A stretch of DNA of 64,000 nt from Desulfomicrobium escambiense DSM 10707 (GCF_000428825.1 NZ_AUAR01000005.1:62001-126000), one strand, 5' to 3'; counted from the first letter of the stretch, positions 56,028 through 64,000 are shown. Notes: generated by a model from the letters alone, not told the origin. Numbers and translations: made by a program.

Positions 56028-56920
56028 CCCGCATCCTCTCCGTTTTCCCGCCAGATGGCGGCGATCTGTGCGGCCGCGCTCGCGATGAGCCGGTCGCCGT
56101 CCCGCCTGGCGAGCCACGTCAGGCTCAAGGGGACCTGCAGTTCGCCAGGCTCCCAGATGACGCCGGCCCCCTGCCGGACCACGTCCAGGGCCTCGGACTT
56201 GCGCAGGAGCGTCACGCCCAGGCCGCCTAGGGCCAGCTCCTTGACGATGTTCTCGTCCACGGCTTCGGTCACGGTGTTGGGGCGCACCCCGGCCTCGTCC
56301 ATGCGCTCTTGGCAGAGCAGGTGGAAGGGGCATTGGCAGGTGGTCCAGACCCAGGGCATGGCCGCGATGCGGCGCCAGTCGAGGTTCGAGGGGTCTTGGG
56401 CCAGATGCGTCGGCACGACCACGCTGACCGGCGTGGTCGCCAGCTCCACGACCGTCACGTCGGCCGGGAAGCCGGTGCCGAAGGCGAAGCCCATGTCCAT
56501 TTCGCCGCGCCGCAGCATCCCCTCCGTGGTCAGGGTCTGGCTGATGCAGAAGGTCAGGGACACCCGCGGCAGGGCCGTGGTCACGGCGCGGATGACGCGG
56601 TTCAGGCGCAGGAACGTCGGGTCGGTGTTGAGGCCGATGTTCAGGCTGCCTCCGATTTCCCCCCGCAGGTGCAGGGCCGCCCGGCCCATCTCCGCAGACT
56701 TCTCCAGAATGTCCCCGGCATGGGGCAGCAGGGCCTCTCCGGCCGGGGTCAGCCGCATGCCCTTGGCCTGCCTCGCAAACAGCTCCACCCCGAGTTCGTC
56801 CTCGAGGTTTCTGATCTGTACGGACAGGGCCGACTGGCTCAGGTGCAGGGCTTCGGCCGCCCTGGTCAGGTTCCCGGTCTGGGCCACGGCCTGGAAGGAC
56901 CGCAGTTGAAACAGCTCCAT
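56024..56920 (-). CDS. LysR family transcriptional regulator
   Basis: A 298-residue LysR protein: winged HTH at the N terminus (FQLRSFQAVAQTGNLTRAAE, LHLSQSALSVQIRNLEDELG), then a substrate-binding domain of the CysB/LysR type. The effector is unknown. It is divergent from an APC-type permease across a 100-base gap that carries two dyads, so control of that permease is the simplest idea; aspA, whose tail it overlaps, is a second possible target. Confidence 0.92.
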   Translation of the reverse strand: MELFQLRSFQAVAQTGNLTRAAEALHLSQSALSVQIRNLEDELGVELFARQAKGMRLTPAGEALLPHAGDILEKSAEMGRAALHLRGEIGGSLNIGLNTDPTFLRLNRVIRAVTTALPRVSLTFCISQTLTTEGMLRRGEMDMGFAFGTGFPADVTVVELATTPVSVVVPTHLAQDPSNLDWRRIAAMPWVWTTCQCPFHLLCQERMDEAGVRPNTVTEAVDENIVKELALGGLGVTLLRKSEALDVVRQGAGVIWEPGELQVPLSLTWLARRDGDRLIASAAAQIAAIWRENGEDAG

Positions 56921-56928
56921 TTTCGCTC

Positions 56929-56947
56929 CGTTCGGTTTTGTCGAACG
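56929..56947. promoter_or_regulatory. Dyad in lysR/permease intergenic region (1)
   Basis: CGTTCG-N7-CGAACG, perfect 6-bp arms, next to the lysR start. Could be a LysR autoregulatory site; it does not show a clear T-N11-A. Confidence 0.4.
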
Positions 56948-56955
56948 CCGATTTC

Positions 56956-56976
56956 ACAAATGAGCATTGGATTTGT
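56956..56976. promoter_or_regulatory. Dyad in lysR/permease intergenic region (2)
   Basis: ACAAAT-N9-ATTTGT, perfect 6-bp arms, midway between the divergent genes. It is AT-rich like a LysR-type site with T and A at the inner ends of the arms. Confidence 0.45.
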
Positions 56977-57020
56977 CAAATCCCTGCGGGTAGCCGTGCT
57001 GTCAGAGACAAGGAGGGTAC

Positions 57021-58238
57021 ATGTCCGCGCGAAAACTCGGCCCGGTCCTGCTGACGGGCTTCATCATCGGCCCCATCCTGGGGTCCGGCATCATCATCCT
57101 GCCGCCCCTGGCCTACGAGCTGCTGGGGAACTGGGCTCTGCCTGCCTGGGTGGTCATCACGGTCGTGGGGGCGCTCTTCGCGTCCGTGTTCGGCAGCATG
57201 AGCATCCTCTTTCCCGGCGACAGCGGCGTGAGCCAGTGCGTGGCCGAGGCCTTCGGCTCCCGGGCCAGGACCCTGACCTCGTTCTTCCTCCTGGGCGCGG
57301 TCTGCGTCGGACCCGTGGCCGTGGCCCTGACGGCCGCCAAATACATGGGGCTGGGCGGATTCGTCCGCGACGGCTTCGTGGCCGCCGGGCTGGTCGTGGT
57401 CATCTGGGCGCTCCTGCTGCGCCGGATCACCTCCCTGGGCGGAGCGGCCTTCATCCTGTCCACGGGAGCCGCGGTCCTGCTTCTCGTCGGCGGCATCGGG
57501 AGCCTCGCATCCGGGGCGTCGGTGCCCCTGCCCGCGACGCCCTTCGAGCCGGCGCGGTTCGGCTACGGCCTGCTGCTGCTTTTCTGGACGGTGGTGGGCT
57601 GGGAGATCATCGGCAACTACTCGGCCGAAATCCGCGACCCGCAGCGTACCATCCCGCGTTCCGTGGTGCTGAGCGTGGCGGTCATCGCCGGAGTGACCCT
57701 GGTCGTGGCCGCGGCCATGCAGGGCGTGGGCGGCCGCAGCATGACGGATATCCTCGTGCCGGTCTTCGGGCCGGGCAGCGCGCTGCTTCTTTCGGTGCTG
57801 GCCGTGGCGTTGTGTCTCGTCACCGAACTGGCCTTCACCGGCGCCGTGGCCCGGCTTGTCTCGGCCATGGCGACCGACGGGGTGCTGCCCGCCATGCTTG
57901 GGCTGCGCAACAGCGCCGGAGCCCCGGCCTCCGCGGCCACGGCCCTTACGGCTATCCATCTGGCGGTGCTGGGGCTGAACCTGTCCGGCGTGCTCGGCCT
58001 GGAAGACCTCGTGGCCATGGCCAACGCCTTTTTCCTGTCCAACGCCATCATGGCGCTGCTGGCCGGGACGCGCGTCCTTGCCTCCGGGACCATGCGGGTG
58101 CTCTCGGGCCTCCTGGCCTGCGCGCTCGGTGTGATGCTGGCCATGTCCGCCTGGCCCGTGCTGGCGGTCCTGGCCGTCATGACGGGGTGGGCCTTCCGTC
58201 GTGGGCGGTCGCGTCTGCCCGAGTGCGGCCGGGCTTGA
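57021..58238 (+). CDS. APC family amino acid transporter
   Basis: A 405-residue permease with about 11-12 TM helices, of the amino acid-polyamine-organocation type. It begins with GFIIGPILGSGIIILPPLAYE (the GxGxxxLP substrate loop of TM1) and has WTVVGWEIIGNYSAEIRDPQRTIP in the middle. Its size and sequence are closest to YjeH-like amino acid exporters; the substrate is not certain. It is divergent from a LysR gene. A terminator follows at 58241. Confidence 0.85.
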   Translation: MSARKLGPVLLTGFIIGPILGSGIIILPPLAYELLGNWALPAWVVITVVGALFASVFGSMSILFPGDSGVSQCVAEAFGSRARTLTSFFLLGAVCVGPVAVALTAAKYMGLGGFVRDGFVAAGLVVVIWALLLRRITSLGGAAFILSTGAAVLLLVGGIGSLASGASVPLPATPFEPARFGYGLLLLFWTVVGWEIIGNYSAEIRDPQRTIPRSVVLSVAVIAGVTLVVAAAMQGVGGRSMTDILVPVFGPGSALLLSVLAVALCLVTELAFTGAVARLVSAMATDGVLPAMLGLRNSAGAPASAATALTAIHLAVLGLNLSGVLGLEDLVAMANAFFLSNAIMALLAGTRVLASGTMRVLSGLLACALGVMLAMSAWPVLAVLAVMTGWAFRRGRSRLPECGRA

Positions 58239-58240
58239 CG

Positions 58241-58264
58241 AAATCGCCGGAAGCGGCGATTTTT
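58241..58264 (+). terminator. Terminator after APC permease
   Basis: AAATCGCC pairs with GGCGATTT around a 6-base loop, followed by two more T residues, two bases after the permease stop. The next ATG (58270) is only 6 bases away. Confidence 0.65.
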
Positions 58265-58269
58265 CGTCC

Positions 58270-58761
58270 ATGTTTCGGACCATCGCGTACGAGTTGCTGC
58301 GCTACCTGCAGGCGGCGCCCTTCCCACACCTGACCACCCTCAAGGTTTCAGCCCTGTCCGTGGTCACGGGCCTCGAGGCGCGTCTTGTCCTGGCCGGGCC
58401 CGAACCGTCCTGGCTGGCCTGGGGCTGGGCGGCGCTGAGCGGGCTGTTCGCCTGGGGCGTGGTCCTGTGCCAGGCCGACGCCCTGTCCCGCTACCGCGAG
58501 TTCAAGCGCTTGTGCGGTCTTCTGTCCCGCTACGGCTTCCGCCCCAGGGTCTTCCGGCTGGTGGCCTCGTCGCGCTGCCAACGGGACGCAGCCCTGCTGG
58601 CGGCGCGCCAGGCCGGTTGCCGTGACCAGGCCCGGCGCGTCTTTCGGGACCTGGGCTACCGCTGGTACCACATCCTGCCCGACGCCATCGTGGCCAACCC
58701 GCTGTATTTCTTCCACCCCAGATTCCTGCGCTCCACCTTCGTGCCGGGCAAGCGCCCCTGA
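58270..58761 (+). CDS. Small hypothetical membrane-associated protein
   Basis: A 163-residue protein, not recognised. A hydrophobic pair of segments lies in residues about 20-70 (the second WLAWGWAALSGLFAWGVVL), followed by a basic, arginine-rich region. The ATG sits directly after the terminator hairpin of the permease gene without a Shine-Dalgarno sequence, as with mnmA; a start further upstream in the same frame (58201) would overlap the permease end. Its coding status is less certain than its neighbours. It ends 9 bases from the convergent rubrerythrin gene. Confidence 0.5.
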   Translation: MFRTIAYELLRYLQAAPFPHLTTLKVSALSVVTGLEARLVLAGPEPSWLAWGWAALSGLFAWGVVLCQADALSRYREFKRLCGLLSRYGFRPRVFRLVASSRCQRDAALLAARQAGCRDQARRVFRDLGYRWYHILPDAIVANPLYFFHPRFLRSTFVPGKRP

Positions 58762-58770
58762 CCCCCGGCG

Positions 58771-59349
58771 CTACCAGTTCTCGGCCAGTTCCTCGAAATG
58801 GGCCTGGGGATGGTCGCAGGCAGGGCAGCGCTCGGCGGCCCTGGCGCCCTGGTGCACGTAGCCGCAGTTGCGGCAGCGCCAGCTGATCTTTTCCTCCCGC
58901 TGGAAGACCCTTCCCTCCTCGACGTTCCTGGCCAGGGCCCGGTAGCGGCGCTCGTGGTGCTTTTCGGCCACGGAGACGGCCTGGAACAGAGAGGCGATCT
59001 CGGGAAACCCCTCCTCGCGGGCGACCTTGGCGAAGTCCGGGTACATGTGCCCCCACTCGTGCTGCTCGCCGTCGGCGGACTCCAGCAGGTTCTCGAGCGT
59101 CGTGCCGATGCGTCCCGCCGGAAAGGTCGCGGTGATCTCGGCCTCGCCGCCTTCGAGGAGCTTGAAGAAGGATTTGGCGTGCACCATCTCCTGGTCCGCC
59201 GTCTCGGCGAAGATGTCGGCTATCTGCACGTAGCCCTCCTTGCGGGCCTGCTTGGCGAAGAAGGAGTAGCGGTTGCGTGCCTGGGACTCGCCGGCGAAGG
59301 CGGTCAGGAGGTTCTTTTCGGTCCGTGTGCCCTTGATTGATTTCGACAT
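58771..59349 (-). CDS. rbr: Rubrerythrin
   Basis: A 192-residue rubrerythrin, an NADH-dependent peroxidase of anaerobes. The N-terminal ferritin-like diiron domain has [29 protein letters not shown] and [12 protein letters not shown]. The C-terminal rubredoxin-like site has [10 protein letters not shown] and CPACDHPQ for Fe(SCys)4. ATG 59349 has GGAGAA upstream; a tract of nine G residues (59373-59381) lies in its leader. It is a typical oxidative-stress gene for this kind of organism. Confidence 0.96.
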   Translation of the reverse strand: MSKSIKGTRTEKNLLTAFAGESQARNRYSFFAKQARKEGYVQIADIFAETADQEMVHAKSFFKLLEGGEAEITATFPAGRIGTTLENLLESADGEQHEWGHMYPDFAKVAREEGFPEIASLFQAVSVAEKHHERRYRALARNVEEGRVFQREEKISWRCRNCGYVHQGARAAERCPACDHPQAHFEELAENW

Positions 59350-59482
59350 GCTTTCTCCGTGTATGGGTTGAAGGGGGGGGGCGCCTTTCCGGGGCCTGGG
59401 CCATGTCCGCACACCGCGTCCGGCTTGACGCCCCGGGGATCGTGGTTAGTTATGTGCCATCAAAAGCCAGGAGGTGTCACCC

Positions 59483-59896
59483 ATGGTTATCGATTTCAGC
59501 TCATATTACGATCTGCCCCGCAACATGGACAGCTTCTTCGAGGAACTCTGGAAGCCGAGCTCTCTGAGCCAGCGCCGGGTCGCCTATCCTCCCGTCAACA
59601 TCAGCGAGAGCGACGGCGAGATCATCGTGACGTCCGAGATACCCGGCATGGATACAGGCGACATCGAGCTGACCCTGAACGAGAAGAGCCTCATCATCAG
59701 GGGCGCCAAGAAGAACGAGGTCGGCAACTACTATCGCCAGGAGCGCCCCACGGGCAGCTTCCAGCGGATCGTCAACCTGAACGTCCCTGTCCAGGCCGAC
59801 GGCATCAAGGCGACCATGAAGGACGGGCTGTTGCGGGTGGTTATGCCCAAGGCCAGGGAAAGCCGTCCGCTGACCATTTCCATCGACGCGCAGTGA
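59483..59896 (+). CDS. Hsp20/alpha-crystallin small heat shock protein (1)
   Basis: A 137-residue small heat shock protein. The alpha-crystallin domain (about residues 38-130) has VNISESDGEIIVTSEIPGM, SLIIRGAKK and GLLRVVMPK. It holds unfolding proteins for refolding by chaperones such as DnaK. ATG 59483 follows AGGAGGTG with 6-7 bases spacing; an upstream GTG lies inside that site. A second hsp20 follows 25 bases later. Confidence 0.93.
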   Translation: MVIDFSSYYDLPRNMDSFFEELWKPSSLSQRRVAYPPVNISESDGEIIVTSEIPGMDTGDIELTLNEKSLIIRGAKKNEVGNYYRQERPTGSFQRIVNLNVPVQADGIKATMKDGLLRVVMPKARESRPLTISIDAQ

Positions 59897-59921
59897 GCGT
59901 CCGGCAAGAGGAGACGACGCC

Positions 59922-60290
59922 ATGACCAACGATCTTGAAAAAAAGACGACCCCGGCCCTGCCCCGCTTTCGCCCCAACACCGACGTGCTGGAACGCGAGG
60001 ACGGCTTCCACATCTTCGTCGACATGCCCGGAGTGGGCAAGGACGGCCTGTCCATAGACCTGAGGGAGAATGAACTCGAGGTGCGAGGCAGGGCGGTCTA
60101 CCCGCGCGAGGAGAACGCCAAGGCCCTGCACGTAGAGTTCGGGGACGGCGAATACGTCCGCACCTTCACCATCTCCGACGGCGTTGACCGCGAGGGCATC
60201 CGCGCCTCCCTGAAGAAGGGGTTGCTGGAGCTCTTCCTGCCCAAGGCGGCCCGGTTCAAGCCGAGGCGCATCGAGATTCTGGCGGGCTAG
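59922..60290 (+). CDS. Hsp20/alpha-crystallin small heat shock protein (2)
   Basis: A 122-residue second Hsp20 in the same operon. It shares the domain (VLEREDGFHIFVDMPGVG, ELEVRGRA, GLLELFLPKAA) but differs enough to be an old paralogue rather than a recent copy. The pair probably forms hetero-oligomers or handles different clients (inference). A good ribosome site (GAGGAG) precedes ATG 59922. The operon ends in the terminator at 60305. Confidence 0.93.
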   Translation: MTNDLEKKTTPALPRFRPNTDVLEREDGFHIFVDMPGVGKDGLSIDLRENELEVRGRAVYPREENAKALHVEFGDGEYVRTFTISDGVDREGIRASLKKGLLELFLPKAARFKPRRIEILAG

Positions 60291-60304
60291 ACCGCCGGCT
60301 GAAC

Positions 60305-60332
60305 GGCCCGGATTTCCGGGCCTTTCTTTTTT
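60305..60332 (+). terminator. Terminator of the hsp20 operon
   Basis: GGCCCGG pairs with CCGGGCC around a 4-base loop, followed by a T-rich tail (TTTCTTTTTT). Confidence 0.85.
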
Positions 60333-60343
60333 CGGGGGATCGG

Positions 60344-61033
60344 TCAGGCCCAGCCCAGTTTGGAGAAGAGGGCTCGCATTTCCTCGTCCGGGGGGCACTG
60401 CAGGTGGATGTCCCCCCCGTCCGAGGGATGGCGGAAGCTCAGCTCGACGCTGGCCAGGAGGAGGCGGTACACGCCGAACTGCTCGCGGAAGAAGCGGTTC
60501 TGGCGGCCGTCGCCGCGCAGCACGTCGCCGACGAGGGGGTGGCGGATATGGGCGAAGTGGCGGCGGATCTGGTGGGTGCGGCCCGTGCGGGGTTCGACCC
60601 GGACCAGGCTGTAACGGGCCGTGGGGTGCGGGCCGACGGGATGGGGGAGTTCCGCGATGCCCAGACGCGTGAATTCGGTACGGGCCAGGACTTCGGCTCC
60701 GGACTCGCTCTTCAGGGGCCACTCGATGACGCCCTCTTCGTCCGTGAAGCCGCGGACCACGGCCAGATAGGCCTTGCGGACTTCCTGGGCCGCGAACTGC
60801 CGGGCCAGGATTGCCGCCGCGCCGGGGGACAGGGCCATGATCATCAGGCCCGAGGTGGGCCGGTCCAGGCGGTGGACGGGGTAGAGCCGCGTCCCCAACA
60901 TGTCGCGCAGCGTCTGCAGCAGGAACGGTTCGCGACCGGCGTGGGCGTTGCGATGGACCAGGAGCCCGGCCGGCTTGTGCACGGCCACCAGGTCGTCGTC
61001 GCGGTACAGGATTTCGATCTCAGCTCCGGGCAT
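60344..61033 (-). CDS. RluA-family pseudouridine synthase (TruC/RluA-like)
   Basis: A 229-residue pseudouridine synthase. The catalytic Asp is in HRLDRPTSG. Other motifs are LVAVHKPAGLLVH at the N terminus and EPRTGRTHQIRRHFAHIRHPL. There is no S4 domain, and the short size is like TruC (tRNA U65) or RluA, so the exact RNA target is unsettled. Its 5' end overlaps the asparaginase gene by 14 bases, so it is part of a leftward three-gene run. Confidence 0.88.
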   Translation of the reverse strand: MPGAEIEILYRDDDLVAVHKPAGLLVHRNAHAGREPFLLQTLRDMLGTRLYPVHRLDRPTSGLMIMALSPGAAAILARQFAAQEVRKAYLAVVRGFTDEEGVIEWPLKSESGAEVLARTEFTRLGIAELPHPVGPHPTARYSLVRVEPRTGRTHQIRRHFAHIRHPLVGDVLRGDGRQNRFFREQFGVYRLLLASVELSFRHPSDGGDIHLQCPPDEEMRALFSKLGWA

Positions 61034-62048
61034 GGCTTTCGGTCAGCTCGCCGCGCAGGTTCCGCGGCATCTGCGCCCGGATGTCCCTGGGCGGGAGGCC
61101 GAGGCTGAAAAGGTAGATCATCTTGGTCAGGGCCGCCTCGGCCGTCATGTCCGCGCCCGAGACCACCCCGGCCCGGGCCAGGGCCGACCCGGCCGCGTAC
61201 CCGCCCTGGTCCACGGTGCCGCGCAGGCACTGGGTGCAGTTGACGATGACGACGCCGCGCTCGTAGGCCTCTGCCAGGACGGCCATGAGGCCCGCGTCGT
61301 CGGAGGGGCCGTTGCCCATGCCGTAGGTTTCGAGGACCAGCCCCTGCAGGGGGGAGCGCAGCACGTTGGCCACGAGGTCTGCGGAGATGCCCGGGAAGAG
61401 GCGCAGGGCGCCGACCCTGGCGTCGGACAGCGGGTGGACGGTCAGGCCGTTCACGGGCCGCGCGGGCAGGATGTGCTCGGGGTGCGGCCGGATGGTCACG
61501 CCGATGTGCCCCAGGTCCGGATAGTTGGGCGAGTCGAAGGCCTGGAAGCCCGCCGCGTCGACCTTGGTCGCGCGGCAGCCGCGCAGCAGGCGGTTGCCGA
61601 AGCACAGGCAGACCTCGGGGATGTGCGTCTGGGCCACGACCATGAGCGCGGTCACGAGATTCTCGCGGCCGTCGCTGCGGACCCGGCACAAGGGAATCTG
61701 CGACCCGGTCAGGACTACGGGCTTGGCCAGCCCCTCGAGCATGAAGGGCAGGGCCGAGGCCGTGTAGGCCATGGTGTCCGTGCCGTGGATGATCACGAAC
61801 CCGTCGAAGTCACGGTACAGGTCGGCGATGTCCCGGGCGATGGCCAGCCAGTGTCTGGGGCCCATGTTGGAGGAATCCAGGAGTGGCGAGTATTCGCGGA
61901 TGACGTACTCCGGCATCTCGGGGCTCGAAAAGTCGGGCATGGAGGCCATGACCAGCCCCAGGTACCCCGCCTCGGGGGCGTAGCCCTGGGGGGTGGGCTT
62001 CATGCCGATGGTGCCGCCCGTGTAGAGGATGCAGACTTTTTTCTTCAT
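61020..62048 (-). CDS. ansA: L-asparaginase (type I, cytoplasmic)
   Basis: Hydrolyses asparagine to aspartate and ammonia. The 342-residue enzyme has catalytic Thr in ILYTGGTIGM and the second site in IIHGTDTMAYTA, plus VLTGSQIPL. No signal peptide, so it is cytoplasmic. The start overlaps the acyltransferase gene by 4 bases (ATGA). Aspartate could go to aspA, encoded 5 kb away; that is a metabolic, not a genetic, link. Confidence 0.93.
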   Translation of the reverse strand: MKKKVCILYTGGTIGMKPTPQGYAPEAGYLGLVMASMPDFSSPEMPEYVIREYSPLLDSSNMGPRHWLAIARDIADLYRDFDGFVIIHGTDTMAYTASALPFMLEGLAKPVVLTGSQIPLCRVRSDGRENLVTALMVVAQTHIPEVCLCFGNRLLRGCRATKVDAAGFQAFDSPNYPDLGHIGVTIRPHPEHILPARPVNGLTVHPLSDARVGALRLFPGISADLVANVLRSPLQGLVLETYGMGNGPSDDAGLMAVLAEAYERGVVIVNCTQCLRGTVDQGGYAAGSALARAGVVSGADMTAEAALTKMIYLFSLGLPPRDIRAQMPRNLRGELTESHARS

Positions 62049-62821
62049 GCCGTTTTCCAGGCTTCAAGCTTCCAGTGGATGAACTCCATGACCTCCTCGT
62101 GCTCGTTCTTGCCCGCGCCGCCGACGCGGATGGGCTCGCCAAAGCAGAACCGCACCGGCAGCTCCGGGCGGATGAAGCCGTAGTCCTTGATGAGGGAGCC
62201 CACGCCCCAGGCATCGGTCTTCAGGGCCAGGGGCAGCACCGGCACGCCGGCCTTCTTGGCCAGCTTGATGCCGATGGTGTTGAAGGCCGATCGGTCCAGG
62301 CCCGGCGTGCGCGTGGTCTGGGGGAAGACGATGACCGAGATGCCGCGCGCCAGGCGTTCCTGCCCCTCGTCCATGACGGTCTTGAAGTCCTCGCGCGGGT
62401 TGACGCGGTCCACGGCGATGGGCTCGATGGCGTTTACCACCCGGTTGAAGACGGGGTACCTGGTCAGGCTGCGCTTGAGCACGTAGGCCACGGGCTTGTG
62501 GGGGGCGAGAATGCCCGGCAGGCAGAAGGTCTCCATGGTCGACATGTGGTTGGCCACGACCACGCACGGACCGTCCAGCTTTGCGTAGGCCGAGGTGTTC
62601 TCGATGTGGAAGCGCACTCCGGCGGCCTCGGCCCGGCGCATGAAGGTCATGCTGTCGGCGGCCCACTGCGCCATGGAGTAGCCGCCGCGGGTCCGCCAGG
62701 CCGCCTCGCAGACGATGGCCAGGGTGCGGGCGTAGAAGGCGAGGCTCGGGAAGAGCCTGGAGACGGGGCCGACCTGGATTTCGGGGGAGGTGTAGGGATC
62801 GTCGAAGGGCGCGATGTTCAT
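62045..62821 (-). CDS. PlsC-like 1-acylglycerol-3-phosphate acyltransferase
   Basis: A 258-residue LPLAT-superfamily acyltransferase. Motif I reads NHMSTME (H92-x4-E97) instead of the usual Hx4D. Motif III is IVFPQTTR (usually FPEGTR), and VPVLPLALKTDAWG follows. It probably acylates a lysophospholipid or related acceptor, but both altered motifs make activity or substrate uncertain. ATG 62821 follows GGTGGA at 7 bases; a GTG at 62833 is an alternative. It is the first gene of the leftward run with ansA and the pseudouridine synthase. Confidence 0.8.
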   Translation of the reverse strand: MNIAPFDDPYTSPEIQVGPVSRLFPSLAFYARTLAIVCEAAWRTRGGYSMAQWAADSMTFMRRAEAAGVRFHIENTSAYAKLDGPCVVVANHMSTMETFCLPGILAPHKPVAYVLKRSLTRYPVFNRVVNAIEPIAVDRVNPREDFKTVMDEGQERLARGISVIVFPQTTRTPGLDRSAFNTIGIKLAKKAGVPVLPLALKTDAWGVGSLIKDYGFIRPELPVRFCFGEPIRVGGAGKNEHEEVMEFIHWKLEAWKTA

Positions 62822-62941
62822 GCTGGATTCCACCGGTTGGTTTTGGCGGGCCGGGAGCCCGCCGTTGTCTCGTGCCGGGGAAGGTAGCCCAAGTGGCTCC
62901 GGGCTTCCAGCGCTTTTTGCCGCCTGCGCGTGCCGGAGCGC

Positions 62942-63358
62942 CTAGAGCGCTTGGGTCAGTTTGGCCAGGATGGAGGCGAACTGCTCCGTCTCCTCCGGGC
63001 TCAGGGCGGCCTGCAGTTCGCGGGTCAGGTGCAGGTGATGGTCGTGGTGCTCGCGGAAGAGTTCCGCTCCGGCAGGGGTCAGTCCCACGAGGATGGAACG
63101 CCTGTCGGTCTCGTGGGGGATGCGCGCCACGAGCCCCTGCTTTTCCAGGCGGTCCACGTTGACCGTCAGCGTGCCCGTGGTCACGCCCATCTTTGCCGCC
63201 AACTCCTTCATGCGCAGCGGGGACTGCTGGCCCAGGATCTCCAGGGTGTGCATCTGGGGCAGGGTGATGGACGTGTCCCTGACCACTGCCTGCTCCCAGG
63301 ACGACAGCTTTTCGTAGAATTCGATGAGCAGATCGCTCAGGCGCTCCAGGTCATGCAT
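62942..63358 (-). CDS. MarR family transcriptional regulator
   Basis: A 138-residue MarR protein with a winged helix: LPQMHTLEILGQQSPLRMKE, KMGVTTGTLTVNVDRLEKQG and the wing HETDRRSILVGLTPAG. The start at 63358 was selected because it begins the conserved helix 1 (MHDLERLSDLLIEF) and overlaps the upstream gene stop by 8 bases. It is co-transcribed after a cation efflux gene, whose expression it may control by metal or another ligand (inference). Confidence 0.9.
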   Translation of the reverse strand: MHDLERLSDLLIEFYEKLSSWEQAVVRDTSITLPQMHTLEILGQQSPLRMKELAAKMGVTTGTLTVNVDRLEKQGLVARIPHETDRRSILVGLTPAGAELFREHHDHHLHLTRELQAALSPEETEQFASILAKLTQAL

Positions 63359-64000
63359 GGCCGCCCCCCGGACATTCGCCGGTCTGCGCTTCGGCCGGGC
63401 AGGGGCAGGCGTGGACCTCGACCGTGACGCGCTCCAGGTCCGGGACCTCGGCGATGAGTTCCTTGTAGAACTCCGGCGGACGCGGGGCCGCGTCTTCGAC
63501 CGTGACGTGGGCGGCCAGGCGCCTGGGGCCCACGTTCCAGACATAGAGGTCGCGGACCTTGACCGCGCCGCCGTTTTCAAGGCGGCGCACGATGTCGTCG
63601 TGCAGAACCGGGTCGGCGCGGTGGTCGAGGAGGACCCGGGCGGTCTGGCGCAGCAGGCCCAGAGCCCAGCGGCCCACGACCAGCGCCCCGACGATGCCCA
63701 TGACCGGGTCCAGCCAGGCCAGGCCCCAGAACCTGCCGCCCAGCAGGGCGAAGATGGCCAGGACCGAGGTCAGGGCGTCGGCCAGAACGTGCATGTAGGC
63801 GGCCTTCAGGTTGTGGTCGTGGGCGTGGGAGTGGTCTTCGTCGCGCAGCCACCAGGCGCTGACCAGATTGACCGCCAGGCCGACCACGGCCACCAGGGTG
63901 GCTGGGCCGAAGGAGATGGTCACGGGCGACACGAGGCGCATGATCGACTCCGCGCCCATGAAGGCCGCCACGAGGAACAGGCCCACGGCCGAGGCGAACC
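63351..64000 (-). CDS. Cation diffusion facilitator transporter (partial)
   Basis: C-terminal part (about 216 residues) of a CDF family metal/H+ antiporter. The 5' end is beyond the window. Features: TM segment AVVGLAVNLVSAWWL, a His-rich loop DEDHSHAHDHN, the metal site HVLADALTSVLA (HxxxD), then TM helices and a cytoplasmic C-terminal domain ending in a Cys-rich tail (HACPCPAEAQTGECPGGGHA). This resembles DmeF/ZitB-type zinc, cobalt or nickel exporters; the metal cannot be determined. It is followed by an overlapping MarR gene. Confidence 0.88.
   Translation of the reverse strand, partial: FASAVGLFLVAAFMGAESIMRLVSPVTISFGPATLVAVVGLAVNLVSAWWLRDEDHSHAHDHNLKAAYMHVLADALTSVLAIFALLGGRFWGLAWLDPVMGIVGALVVGRWALGLLRQTARVLLDHRADPVLHDDIVRRLENGGAVKVRDLYVWNVGPRRLAAHVTVEDAAPRPPEFYKELIAEVPDLERVTVEVHACPCPAEAQTGECPGGGHA

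Overview
The window is a GC-rich (about 60-65%, by eye) bacterial chromosome segment that most resembles a sulfate-reducing deltaproteobacterium of the Desulfovibrionales (Desulfomicrobium/Desulfovibrio type). This is inferred from protein style and from the company of rubrerythrin, a selenocysteine-containing SelW-like protein, small Hsp20 pairs, a DUF4416 gene, a RemA-like DUF370 protein and an EF-G paralogue. No rRNA or tRNA gene was seen, so the genus is not proven.

Region 1 (1-18,300) is core housekeeping: ndk, a GAF protein, gap, dnaK, an LpoA-like lipoprotein, gatC-gatA, mnmA, an MtaB-type methylthiotransferase, DUF4416, yicC, remA-like, gmk, pyrF, a TPR protein, a PilZ/pseudo-receiver/LuxR regulator, a cysteine-motif protein, and a minus-strand pair made of a ParB-like protein and a spore-photoproduct-lyase-like radical SAM protein. 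Many genes overlap by 4-16 bases and are probably translationally coupled. Region 2 (18,300-22,600) holds an EF-G-like GTPase with an altered switch II motif, then two unrecognised minus-strand envelope genes.

Region 3 (22,600-47,050) is a type VI secretion island. Hcp, a PAAR tip protein and a broken vgrG run leftward. tssA-B-C-E-F-G-H, a sigma-54 activator, an FHA protein, tssJ-K-L-M, a lytic transglycosylase, a PP2C phosphatase and a Ser/Thr kinase run rightward. All core components are present except an intact VgrG, which must come from another locus if the machine works. The divergent control region is AT-rich. It carries a strong -24/-12 promoter for hcp, a weaker one facing tssA, and two near-identical 17-bp dyads that are candidate binding sites for the activator encoded in the island. 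The kinase, phosphatase and FHA protein suggest threonine-phosphorylation control of assembly.

Region 4 (47,300-64,000) is mixed metabolism and stress. It includes a CstA-family transporter with a LytS/LytTR two-component pair (a Bts-like nutrient-sensing unit), a DODA-type dioxygenase, a membrane protein, a quinone reductase-like flavoprotein, and a SelW-like selenoprotein read through an in-frame UGA with a SECIS-like hairpin, next to a DUF2845 gene. These are followed by aspA, a LysR regulator divergent from an APC permease, rubrerythrin, two hsp20 genes, an RluA-family pseudouridine synthase, ansA, a PlsC-like acyltransferase, a MarR regulator and the start-less end of a cation diffusion facilitator cut by the window edge.

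The most notable signals are the UGA-containing selenoprotein that ordinary ORF calling misses, the nonsense-truncated vgrG beside an otherwise complete T6SS with its own sigma-54 circuitry, the PilZ-LuxR fusion, and the radical SAM SPL homologue that lacks the catalytic cysteine.
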